A stretch of 12,857 nucleotides of DNA, taken from NCBI GenBank assembly GCA_030621975.1, contig JAUXGQ010000009.1, forward strand, positions 1 through 12,857, read 5' to 3'. This document shows, piece by piece, positions 6,988 through 12,857 of this stretch (its first letter is position 1; the number at the start of each line of letters is the position of its first letter). The notes beneath the pieces were generated by a model. It had not been told where the DNA came from. It did no database searches and saw only the letters and a program-made list of their open reading frames with translations. This DNA comes from Gammaproteobacteria bacterium (GTDB lineage: Bacteria; Pseudomonadota; Gammaproteobacteria; Chromatiales; Chromatiaceae). Made by a program: the position numbers and the translations under genes.

Positions 6988-7182
6988 GATGCAGCAATCA
7001 CTGACCTAAGTTAGTATTAGGTAAAGAATCCGATTTGCGTCCATGTCTCACGGGTTCGCCCGGTTTTCACAGGTCAGTTGCTCGCGCCGAAACGCCTCAA
7101 CCAGGGTTTTAACTCTGCCGGAGCCGAGAGCGGCAGTATGGATTGGACATCATACAGGGGACCAGGCTTTTCAGAGTGATCA

Positions 7183-8043
7183 ATGAGTTCCACCGATAAC
7201 CAGAAATTCGATGTCAAAGCCTTTGCGCTCGAACTGCGTGAAGACATTGAAAAAAACCGCATCAGGCTGCCGACCCTCCCGAACATCTCGCTGGAGGCCT
7301 TGATCATTATCAATGATGCCGACAGTTCCATGGCGGATCTGGAGAATATCATCGCCAAGGACACGTCCATGGCGGCCCGTCTGGTCAGATACGCAAACAG
7401 CCCGCTCTACATGGGCATCAATAACGTCTCCTCCGTCAAGGCGGCCATTACACGCATCGGCCTGGATGCGGTAAAAAACGCCATCCTGAGTCTGGCGATG
7501 CGGGACGTCTTTTCGAGCACTCGCAAGTCCATCGAGAAACGAATGGAGTCATTGTGGAAACACAGCGTCAGCGTGGCTTCAAAGGCCACTGTCCTGGCCG
7601 AGCATTTTCCCCATCTCAACCCGGATGAGGCAATGCTCGCCGGGCTGATTCACGACATCGGTACTATCCCCATCCTGCTGAAGGCTTCCGACCAGCCGCT
7701 GCTGCTCGATAAAGAGGAGAACCTCGACAAGGTTGTTGAGGTACTGCATATGAACGTCGGCAGTTTTATGCTGAAACACTGGAATTTCGAACCGCCCCTC
7801 GTGGAAGTAGCCGCGGTTCATGACAAACTGGACAGAGAGCCCCCCAGTGATGAGGTGGACTATGTCGACATCATTCAGGTTGCCAATGTGCTTAGTCGTC
7901 ACGGCACGCAGCACCGGTACGGGGATCTGGACCTGGAAAAGGTTCCCGCATTCAAGCGGGTTGGTCCGGATTTGATCAGCCAGGTTCTACAGCAGACGGG
8001 CGAAGAGGGAACGGAGCAGAATATCAGTACGGTTCTGGATTGA
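7183..8043 (+). CDS. HDOD-domain protein
   Basis: This 286-aa cytoplasmic protein carries an HDOD domain (about residues 20-225), a relative of HD phosphohydrolases found in bacterial signalling proteins. RIRLPTLPNISLEAL and a DADSSMADLENIIAKDTSMAARLVRYANSP-type segment with LVRYANSP are diagnostic, as are the IGLDAVKNAILSLAMRDVF and WKHSVSVASKA segments. AGLIHDIGTIPIL retains His157-Asp158, and His214 (AVHDKLD) is also present. No GGDEF, EAL or receiver domain is fused, so it is a stand-alone form. Such proteins act in regulatory networks including c-di-GMP and motility control, but a specific role cannot be assigned here. The ribosome binding site is weak (CAGAG upstream of the ATG). Its last 20 bases overlap the end of recQ on the opposite strand. 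Confidence 0.9.
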   Translation: MSSTDNQKFDVKAFALELREDIEKNRIRLPTLPNISLEALIIINDADSSMADLENIIAKDTSMAARLVRYANSPLYMGINNVSSVKAAITRIGLDAVKNAILSLAMRDVFSSTRKSIEKRMESLWKHSVSVASKATVLAEHFPHLNPDEAMLAGLIHDIGTIPILLKASDQPLLLDKEENLDKVVEVLHMNVGSFMLKHWNFEPPLVEVAAVHDKLDREPPSDEVDYVDIIQVANVLSRHGTQHRYGDLDLEKVPAFKRVGPDLISQVLQQTGEEGTEQNISTVLD

Positions 8044-9886
8044 CGATTTCGGTGAGTTCCCTATCGAGCAGGGCCGGCGGCGGGTGTGCCCGGATCACCT
8101 CCAGGAAGGTCTCGCCATAGAGCGCCAGCTTGTGCTCGCCCACGCCGGTTATTCTATGCATCTGCCGCAGGTGCTCGGGACGTACCCTGGCCATTTCCCG
8201 AAGGGTGCTGTCGTGGAATATCACATAGGGCGGTACGCCCTGCTCCCCGGAGAGTTCCAGACGGCGGGCGCGCAAGGCATCGAACAGGGATTCATCGAAC
8301 GGACCCAGCGCAACCGGCTCGTCCCTCGTCTTTTGCGGGGTCGGTTTTTCCAGCTTGCGCTGCCGGCGCAGTTGCAGCGCAAACTCACCCCGCAGCAGGG
8401 TGCGGCACTTCTCGTTGAGCCTGAGTGAGCCGTGACCCTCCACATCCACATTCAGATACCCCAGGGCAATGAGTTGCCGAAACACGCTGCGCCACTCAAC
8501 GCCCGTCAGTTCATCACCGATGCCGTAGGTGCTCAACCGATCATGGCCGTTGCGCCGGACGCGCTCGTCGTCTTTCCCGGTGAGCACATCGATCACATAG
8601 TTCACTCCGAAACGCTGGCCCGTGCGGTAGACGCAGGAGATGGCCTTCTGCGCAGTCTGGGTGCCATCCCAAGTCCGGGGTGGACTGTTGCAGTTGTCGC
8701 AGTTGCCGCAGGGTTCGGCCCCGGATTCACCGAAATAGGCGAGCAGCGTCTGACGTCGGCAGGTGGTCAGATCGCACAGACCCAGCATGGCCTCCAGTTT
8801 ATGGTGGGCGATGCGCTTGAACCGCTCCTCGGCGTCGGTGCCCTGCACCATCTGACGCAGGGTAATGATGTCCTGTAATCCGTAGGCCATCCAGGCATTG
8901 GCCGGCGCACCATCGCGTCCAGCGCGGCCGGTTTCCTGGTAATAGGCCTCGATGCTCTTGGGCAGATTCAGGTGAGCCACGAAGCGCACGTCCGGCTTGT
9001 CTATGCCCATACCGAAGGCGATGGTGGCCACGATAATAAGCCCGTCTTCACGCAGAAAGCGCTCCTGATGGCGCCTCCTGACCTGGTCCGACAACCCGGC
9101 GTGATAGGGAAGCGCCTCCCTTCCCTTCGTCTTCAGCCACTCGGCCAGGCTATCCACCTTCTTGCGCGACAGGCAGTAGACGATCCCGGCGTCCTCCGGG
9201 TGCTGGCGCTGGATGAATCGCCAAAGCTGCTCCCGGGGCTGCTGCCCCTCGTGGATGGTATAGTGGATATTCGGCCGATCGAAGCTATTTATAAAAACCG
9301 CAGCCTGCTGCAACTGGAGCTGATCGACGATCTCCGCGCGGGTCCGCTGGTCGGCCGTGGCCGTGAGCGCTACACGCGGAACCCGGGGATAGCGCTCGTG
9401 CAGCACCGAAAGCTGCTGGTATTCCTTGCGGAAATCATGTCCCCATTGGGAGACACAGTGGGCCTCATCGATGGCGAACAGCGCAATGTCGCTGCGATCT
9501 AGCAGGGTGAGCATACGTTCGGTAAGCAGCCGCTCCGGAGCGATATAGAGAAGCTCCAACGCCCCCTCCAATAATGCCTGCTCAATCTCCCGGCGGCCCC
9601 GGTGGTCCAGTGTAGAGTTGAGAAAGGCCGCCTTGATGCCCAACTGGTTAAGCGCGTCCACCTGGTCCTGCATGAGGGCAATCAAGGGCGAGACAACGAT
9701 GCCTGCCCCGTCGCGGATCAGCGCCGGGATCTGATAACAGAGGGATTTGCCGCCGCCCGTAGGCATCAGGGTGAGCACGTCCTGGCCTTTCAGCAGCGCT
9801 GCGATTGCAGCCGCCTGGTTATACCGAAATTCGCTGTATCCAAAGATTGTTTTCAGTATATGGCGGGCGCGTTCCATAGCGGGCAT
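8024..9886 (-). CDS. recQ: ATP-dependent DNA helicase RecQ
   Basis: This 620-aa protein is a 3'-to-5' superfamily 2 helicase used in recombinational repair and replication restart. Visible motifs in order are QAAAIAALLKG (motif 0 region), Walker A MPTGGGKS (41-48), the DEAH box (140-143, in AIDEAHCVSQWGHDFR), ALTATA (173-178), YHAGLSD, ATIAFGMGIDKPDVRFVAH and QETGRAGRDG (arginine finger region). The zinc-binding set is TCRR (Cys376) plus CGNCDNC (Cys393, Cys396, Cys399). A winged-helix region follows (about 410-500) and an HRDC domain occupies about 530-605. Length is close to E. coli RecQ (about 609). The first ATG is chosen because GAAGAAG precedes it; an in-frame ATG three codons later lacks a good site. 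The stop lies inside the convergent HDOD gene. Confidence 0.97.
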   Translation of the reverse strand: MPAMERARHILKTIFGYSEFRYNQAAAIAALLKGQDVLTLMPTGGGKSLCYQIPALIRDGAGIVVSPLIALMQDQVDALNQLGIKAAFLNSTLDHRGRREIEQALLEGALELLYIAPERLLTERMLTLLDRSDIALFAIDEAHCVSQWGHDFRKEYQQLSVLHERYPRVPRVALTATADQRTRAEIVDQLQLQQAAVFINSFDRPNIHYTIHEGQQPREQLWRFIQRQHPEDAGIVYCLSRKKVDSLAEWLKTKGREALPYHAGLSDQVRRRHQERFLREDGLIIVATIAFGMGIDKPDVRFVAHLNLPKSIEAYYQETGRAGRDGAPANAWMAYGLQDIITLRQMVQGTDAEERFKRIAHHKLEAMLGLCDLTTCRRQTLLAYFGESGAEPCGNCDNCNSPPRTWDGTQTAQKAISCVYRTGQRFGVNYVIDVLTGKDDERVRRNGHDRLSTYGIGDELTGVEWRSVFRQLIALGYLNVDVEGHGSLRLNEKCRTLLRGEFALQLRRQRKLEKPTPQKTRDEPVALGPFDESLFDALRARRLELSGEQGVPPYVIFHDSTLREMARVRPEHLRQMHRITGVGEHKLALYGETFLEVIRAHPPPALLDRELTEIVNPEPY

Positions 9887-9917
9887 GCACTTCTTCGATA
9901 GAATTCCAGAACGCTAT

Positions 9918-9947
9918 CTTATAGCACAGGGCTGGAAATAATCCTAA
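9918..9947 (-). promoter_or_regulatory. Candidate recQ promoter
   Basis: On the minus strand TTAGGA (9942-9947) and TATAAG (9918-9923) are 18 bases apart, about 30 bases before the recQ ATG. The -10 box is good and the -35 box poor. The assignment is tentative. Confidence 0.35.
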
Positions 9948-9962
9948 CCCGGATTTATCCCC

Positions 9963-9986
9963 GCAGAGCACGCAGAGAGCGCAGAG
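9963..9986. repeat. Three GCAGAG units at 9-base period
   Basis: GCAGAG occurs at 9963-9968, 9972-9977 and 9981-9986, separated by CAC and AGC. Short GCAGAG-type arrays in intergenic DNA recur in many bacterial genomes with no settled function. It lies between recQ (start 9886) and the end of the beta-lactamase-family gene (10047). Further on, CGCGATC is directly repeated at 10024-10030 and 10037-10043. Confidence 0.6.
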
Positions 9987-10046
9987 CTGTTTGAATTTAA
10001 GGGGGTTTCTGATTTGCAATACACGCGATCTCTCGTCGCGATCGGG

Positions 10047-11870
10047 TCAGTAGCCCTTGAGTTTTTTGCCTTCGAAACCGGAATACCGAAGACGTTCCTC
10101 ACCGTCGACAATGACCGCCCTGAGGGTCTCCCCGCGAGCCCTCCCCAGACCGAGGATGACCGCTTCAGTATCCGAGATGGGTCTAAGCGGCACGCGTATT
10201 GTACTGTTCGACAGCAGCGGCATCTTATAGCTCATGCACAGCTGACCCTGGTGTAGCATCACCTTCGGCTCCGTCAAAGGAAAGGCACGGTCGGGATTGG
10301 TCAGCCTGTAGTTTCCAACCCGTTTCAACCAGACTTCGGGAATGGGCGTCGGAGGGATCTTTTCTCCCAGAATACCCCGTTCCTCGCCCTGCTGCGCGAC
10401 AATGACCTCAACTCCATCGATCAGTTGCGTCTTAAAACGCAATTTCCCAAGGACCTTGTACGACGGCGGTAGAGAATCCACAGAATCCTGACTGACGCCA
10501 AACCATCCATTGGGATAAGGAATCAGGTCAAAGGTCTCTTCGACGATGCAGGCGCAGATCTTGGCATCCTTCGGCCGGATCGAGATCAGTCCAAGATCGG
10601 TGGCATAGGTTCCGCCCGGTGCTGCGGGCAAAGGGTCGTCGACTTCCCTGGAGAATGCCTGGAGCGCGACCTGCATGGATTCTGCCTGCTGTCCCGTATC
10701 AAGCGCACCCTTCAGAATCTCTTCCGCAAGCTGCGACACCAGTGCCCGGGATCCACTGCTGTTGGCCAGCACGGCCACCCCGAGCCCCTGTTCCGGGAGC
10801 ATGATCAGCTCGCTGCTATACAGCAGGGTCGTGCCGCCGTGGCGAAAAACACGTCCGCCCCCCGGAATAGACTCTTCTTCGAGAAACCAGCCTAAGCCGT
10901 TGATGACGTTGAGATCCAGCGGGATATCCTGGTTTTGCGGCTCCAACATCTCTTCCAGGGTTTCAGCCATCAGTATCCGATTGCCATCGAGGGTGCCCTC
11001 GGATAACACCATCTTCATGAAGCGCCCCAGATCCTCCGCCGTGGTGTACAGGGAGTACGCGGGGAGATCGCGGATGGGCAGACGTTCCGATTCCACGCCC
11101 CCTCGGTATCCCCTGGCCAGATAGGACTCCATGCTGGGGCGCAGACGCATACCGCTGCGGTGCATACCGAGGGGTTCAAACAAATGCCGCTGCATGTAGT
11201 CGGTGTAGTTCTCCCCGCTTACCTCCTGGATCATATGGCCGAGCAGGGTGTAGCCGACGTTTGAATAGCTGAAAACGAGATTCGGCGGAAAGGCCGTGTA
11301 CTCCTCGTTGAGTTTCGCTGCCACCTTCGTGAAGGATTCGTTGGACCACATTCCTTTGCTTAAATCGGTGGGCAGTCCCGAGTGATGGCAAAGAATACTG
11401 CGTACGGTTATGGGTGCAGCGGTGGTATCGAATCGGCTCCTGATCGTAAACTGCGGAATATAGGCGTTGATCGGTTGATCGATGTCGAGCTTGCCCGCCT
11501 CTTCCAGCTGCATCACAGCTATCGCGGTAAAGGGTTTGGCCAGTGAGCCCGCGCGAAAAACAGTACCCGGAGTAACCGGGACCCGGCGCATGCGATCCGC
11601 ATATCCGAAGCCCTCCGACCACAGGGTGTCCTGGTTCTGAATCAGCACCAGACTGATCCCTTCGATCTGATACCTCTCCCGAACCCGGTCGATCACCCCG
11701 GCCAGGGCGTCGCGCGTTTTTTGGATGTCTGCATGAACTACCGAACCGGCAGCGATCTGGCTGTCGGTCCAACCGGGCCGGTGCGATGTCGTGGCGCACG
11801 AACTCGACAGGGCAAGGACCATCGAAATCACGGCGATGGAACGAAAAACAGGGGATTCATCCAAACACAT
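10047..11870 (-). CDS. Serine beta-lactamase-family lipoprotein (class C / penicillin-binding-protein-like hydrolase)
   Basis: The ATG at 11868-11870 is preceded by GGGAGGG with a 6-base gap, which makes it a better start than the TTG two codons earlier. The product is then 607 aa. The N-terminus looks like a lipoprotein signal (hydrophobic SIAVISMVLALSSSC, lipid-modified Cys25 proposed, although Ser at -3 is not ideal). The hydrolase domain (about 50-390) has the SxxK nucleophile motif (Ser109-Lys112 in AGSLAKPF), YSN (Tyr202-Asn204, in FSYSNVGY) and HGG (His344, in FRHGGTT), the triad of class C beta-lactamase and D,D-peptidase relatives. LCHHSGLPTDL is also typical. About 200 further residues form a beta-rich C-terminal domain seen in long family members such as esterases and D-aminopeptidases. 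The substrate is unknown; resistance should not be inferred from the family name. A weak leader inverted repeat (CCCTAA 11903-11908, TTAGGG 11928-11933) lies upstream. Confidence 0.88.
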   Translation of the reverse strand: MCLDESPVFRSIAVISMVLALSSSCATTSHRPGWTDSQIAAGSVVHADIQKTRDALAGVIDRVRERYQIEGISLVLIQNQDTLWSEGFGYADRMRRVPVTPGTVFRAGSLAKPFTAIAVMQLEEAGKLDIDQPINAYIPQFTIRSRFDTTAAPITVRSILCHHSGLPTDLSKGMWSNESFTKVAAKLNEEYTAFPPNLVFSYSNVGYTLLGHMIQEVSGENYTDYMQRHLFEPLGMHRSGMRLRPSMESYLARGYRGGVESERLPIRDLPAYSLYTTAEDLGRFMKMVLSEGTLDGNRILMAETLEEMLEPQNQDIPLDLNVINGLGWFLEEESIPGGGRVFRHGGTTLLYSSELIMLPEQGLGVAVLANSSGSRALVSQLAEEILKGALDTGQQAESMQVALQAFSREVDDPLPAAPGGTYATDLGLISIRPKDAKICACIVEETFDLIPYPNGWFGVSQDSVDSLPPSYKVLGKLRFKTQLIDGVEVIVAQQGEERGILGEKIPPTPIPEVWLKRVGNYRLTNPDRAFPLTEPKVMLHQGQLCMSYKMPLLSNSTIRVPLRPISDTEAVILGLGRARGETLRAVIVDGEERLRYSGFEGKKLKGY

Positions 11871-12001
11871 GGGCAACCCTCCCGCCTCAATCTAAACGTA
11901 AACCCTAACGTCGTGGGCAACCAAGGCTTAGGGAAAGATACCACAGAGGCTTGTGATTCTCACTTAACCATCCGAATTCTATGGGAAACTCGAAACTAAA
12001 T

Positions 12002-12029
12002 GGCAGGGGGCTCAGAACAGCCCCCTGCC
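12002..12029 (-). terminator. Intrinsic terminator of the 94-aa secreted protein gene
   Basis: Arms 12002-12012 and 12019-12029 form a perfect, GC-rich 11-bp stem (core GGGGG/CCCCC) with a 6-base loop. On the minus strand it is followed by a T-rich stretch (ATTTAGTTTCGAGTTT). It starts about 50 bases beyond the stop of the small secreted protein gene and insulates the downstream beta-lactamase-family gene. Confidence 0.8.
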
Positions 12030-12079
12030 GTCGGATTTACTCTCGCGTCGAGTATCGACGGAGTCGGTAAGCGTCCACG

Positions 12080-12364
12080 CTACCAGGTCAACAGGTTTTG
12101 CTCCACGTTCGGGATAGGGCTTGCGTAGGCATCGCCTCTACCGTTTGGAATGCTGCCGGACGTGCTCGCCAGACCGAGCTGGTCGTTGCGCTCGAACGCA
12201 TTACCGCCGTAGGTGTCTCCGATGCCGGGCTGCACGGCGGTGGATACCGTGAAGCTGGAGCCAGTACCACTATAACGGTCGTTCGGGCTGTCCAGGAACA
12301 GATTCGAAGCACTCGCCGTACCGGCGAAAATTATGGAAGCGATTGTCAGCAGGGACTTTTTCAT
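12080..12364 (-). CDS. Small secreted protein of unknown function (94 aa)
   Basis: The ATG at 12364 has a strong GAGGAGA ribosome binding site 6 bases upstream. The N-terminus is a textbook signal peptide, MKKSLLTIASIIFAGTASA, with cleavage expected after Ala19. That leaves a 75-residue mature protein rich in Gly, Ser and Asn, with no cysteine and no membrane segment. Blocks such as LFLDSPNDRYSGTGSSF and GIGDTYGGNAFERNDQLG recall short periplasmic or extracellular proteins, but I do not recognise a family. The C-terminus is NLLTW. The gene is monocistronic: it has its own candidate promoter, a structured leader and a clear terminator. The arrangement suggests individually regulated, possibly abundant expression (inference). 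It is divergent from the TusE/DsrC-like gene. Confidence 0.75.
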   Translation of the reverse strand: MKKSLLTIASIIFAGTASASNLFLDSPNDRYSGTGSSFTVSTAVQPGIGDTYGGNAFERNDQLGLASTSGSIPNGRGDAYASPIPNVEQNLLTW

Positions 12365-12379
12365 TTCTATCTCCTCGTT

Positions 12380-12457
12380 GGGTCTTTACCGCGCTTAGAG
12401 CGCAAATAATTAGCCTGATGAAAACTCATGTTTTGCGTGTCTCGGTAAAAAAGACCC
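12380..12457 (-). other. Foldable 5' leader element before the 94-aa secreted protein gene
   Basis: On the minus-strand transcript, bases 12457-12443 (GGGTCTTTTTTACCG) pair with 12391-12380 (CGGTAAAGACCC) with only a 3-base bulge. This encloses about 50 bases. The enclosed part can form either two hairpins (GCGCT/AGCGC at 12391-12395 with 12399-12403, and AAAAC/GTTTT near 12421-12434) or a rod through CGCAAA/TTTGCG (12401-12406 with 12432-12437). The outer stem ends just before the GAGGAGA ribosome binding site. Its position fits translation control or mRNA stabilisation. No known riboswitch core was recognised. Confidence 0.5.
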
Positions 12458-12490
12458 GCCAGGAATAAAAAATATTTCAGGCTGAAGAAA

Positions 12491-12518
12491 AAATTACCTG
12501 ATTACGCCCGAAACTCAA
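12491..12518 (-). promoter_or_regulatory. Candidate promoter of the 94-aa secreted protein gene
   Basis: On the minus strand TTGAGT (12513-12518) and TAATTT (12491-12496) are 16 bases apart. Transcription would start near 12484, giving a leader of about 120 bases that contains the whole foldable element. Other AT-rich -10 possibilities lie close by. Confidence 0.35.
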
Positions 12519-12575
12519 CCATCGTGCGATTCAAGATAAAATTCAGAATTGCTCTGTAATTCAGGGAGATATCCG

Positions 12576-12645
12576 GGTCGAGATGGCAAGACCGTCTGCG
12601 GCATAGATGCCGCTGCCGCGGGGTAGCGACCGGTTCCGAGCCCGC
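12576..12645. other. GC-rich structured block in the divergent control region
   Basis: This part of the 423-base gene-free interval 12365-12787 can form three hairpins in series: GGTC/GACC (12576-12579 with 12590-12593), a perfect GCGGCA/TGCCGC stem with a 4-base loop (12598-12603 with 12608-12613), and GCGGG/CCCGC (12618-12622 with 12641-12645). It lies upstream of both proposed promoters, so it would be in neither leader unless another start exists. No protein-coding reading was supported here. Confidence 0.4.
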
Positions 12646-12666
12646 TCCTGTTGCTTAATAGCGAAA

Positions 12667-12691
12667 ATAGTTGACTATTTTACTCTGTTTT
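12667..12691 (+). promoter_or_regulatory. IscR type 1-like site overlapping the -35 box
   Basis: The 25 bases begin ATAGTTGACT, continue ATTTTA and end CTCTGTTTT. Against the E. coli IscR type 1 consensus as I recall it (ATASYYGACT, RWWWYA, GTCRRSTAT), the first 16 positions all match and 5 of the last 9 match. The same DNA includes a perfect palindrome AAAATAGT-TG-ACTATTTT (12664-12681). Because the site covers the -35 box, a bound regulator would most likely repress. Assignment to IscR is inference from pattern; another dimeric repressor could use the palindrome. Confidence 0.45.
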
Positions 12692-12699
12692 TGTTTAAT
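12671..12699 (+). promoter_or_regulatory. Sigma70-like promoter of the TusE/DsrC-family gene
   Basis: TTGACT (12671-12676) and TTTAAT (12694-12699) are 17 bases apart, a good sigma70 arrangement. Transcription would start near 12706, giving a leader of about 80 bases before the ATG at 12788. Confidence 0.5.
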
Positions 12700-12787
12700 A
12701 GCCCGCTAATATTCTAGGTTATCGCAAACAACCAAGACTTGTTCGGGTAGCCTGCTGGTCAAACGAGCATCGACAGGAGAGGTAAAA

Positions 12788-12857
12788 ATGGTTACTCCAC
12801 AACGCGACGGGGATGGTTATCTGGCGGATATGTCCAACTGGACCCCGGAGATCGGCC
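12788..12857 (+). CDS. TusE/DsrC/DsvC-family sulfur relay protein, N-terminal fragment
   Basis: Only 23 codons are present before the window ends. The ATG at 12788 follows a strong AGGAGAGGT ribosome binding site. The visible residues MVTPQRDGDGYLADMSNWTP then EIG match the N-terminal pattern of the TusE/DsrC family (DGYLxDxSxWxxEIA). These small cytoplasmic proteins carry persulfide sulfur on C-terminal cysteines, either for tRNA 2-thiouridine synthesis (TusE) or for dissimilatory sulfur metabolism (DsrC). The cysteine region that would separate these roles lies outside the window, so no symbol is given. The upstream promoter overlaps a possible Fe-S-responsive operator, which would suit a sulfur-handling gene. 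Confidence 0.75.
   Translation, partial: MVTPQRDGDGYLADMSNWTPEIG

Larger units (their letters stand above)
6879..7182. other. 304-base intergenic region with several small inverted repeats
   Basis: No gene was found here. Besides the promoter-like and terminator-like elements listed separately, it has ACCTAA/TTAGGT (7004-7009 with 7017-7022, 7-base loop). It also has CGGG-TTCG-CCCG (7051-7062), a 4-bp stem with a UUCG-type loop. CTGCCG/CGGCAG (7115-7120 with 7131-7136) would lie in the leader of the HDOD gene, 46 bases before its ATG. The HDOD promoter could not be pinned down. Confidence 0.5.

Noticed and set aside
7051..7062. CGGG-TTCG-CCCG mini-hairpin as a terminator
   Set aside because: The stem is only 4 bp, it is followed by just four T bases after a G, and it lies within the likely leader of the HDOD gene where a terminator has no obvious client.
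9963..9986. CRISPR-like or origin-iteron array
   Set aside because: Units are 6 bases with 3-base spacers and only three copies; no cas genes, DnaA boxes or longer repeat are present.
12570..12650. Resemblance to a c-di-GMP (GEMM-I) riboswitch, because of GGCAAGACC and GGGTAGCGACC-like strings
   Set aside because: The invariant GACGCAAAGCC-type core and tetraloop receptor are absent, and the block lies upstream of the proposed transcription starts.

Overview
The window reads as chromosomal backbone of a GC-rich gammaproteobacterium, probably a sulfur-metabolising one. The evidence is E. coli-like ptsP, dinB and recQ products, an HDOD regulator typical of Proteobacteria, and at the right edge the start of a TusE/DsrC-family sulfur relay gene. 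The genus is not determinable from this stretch. No tRNA, rRNA, insertion sequence, prophage or CRISPR array was seen.

Layout from left to right. (1) 1-5501 is a run of minus-strand genes: an AsmA-like membrane-anchored protein, ptsP (first enzyme of the nitrogen PTS), dinB (DNA polymerase IV) and a FemAB-like/DUF482 acyltransferase cut by the window edge. dinB and the acyltransferase are 4 bases apart; a perfect 21-bp palindrome lies between ptsP and dinB. (2) 5502-7182 is a loose accessory stretch. It holds a possible decayed gene, a 52-aa exported peptide with a mature part of only about 17 residues, an acidic 164-aa protein of unknown function, and a promoter/terminator pair that could frame a short RNA. 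(3) 7183-9886 holds a plus-strand HDOD protein and a minus-strand recQ whose 3' ends overlap by 20 bases. (4) 9887-12364 holds a short 9-nt-period repeat, a large serine beta-lactamase-family lipoprotein and a small secreted protein with a clear terminator, all on the minus strand. (5) 12365-12787 is a 423-base divergent control region. It has a foldable leader for the small secreted protein, a GC-rich structured block, and a promoter whose -35 box lies inside a sequence resembling an IscR type 1 site, facing the TusE/DsrC-like gene.

The genes do not form one pathway. DNA repair and damage tolerance (dinB, recQ), envelope proteins (FemAB-like, AsmA-like, beta-lactamase-family lipoprotein, two small exported proteins) and regulation (ptsP, HDOD) are interleaved. 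I see no complete undescribed system. The most interesting signals are regulatory and small: the putative Fe-S-responsive control of the sulfur relay gene, the structured leader before the 94-aa secreted protein, the 52-aa secreted peptide, and the short-RNA candidate near 6925-6987.
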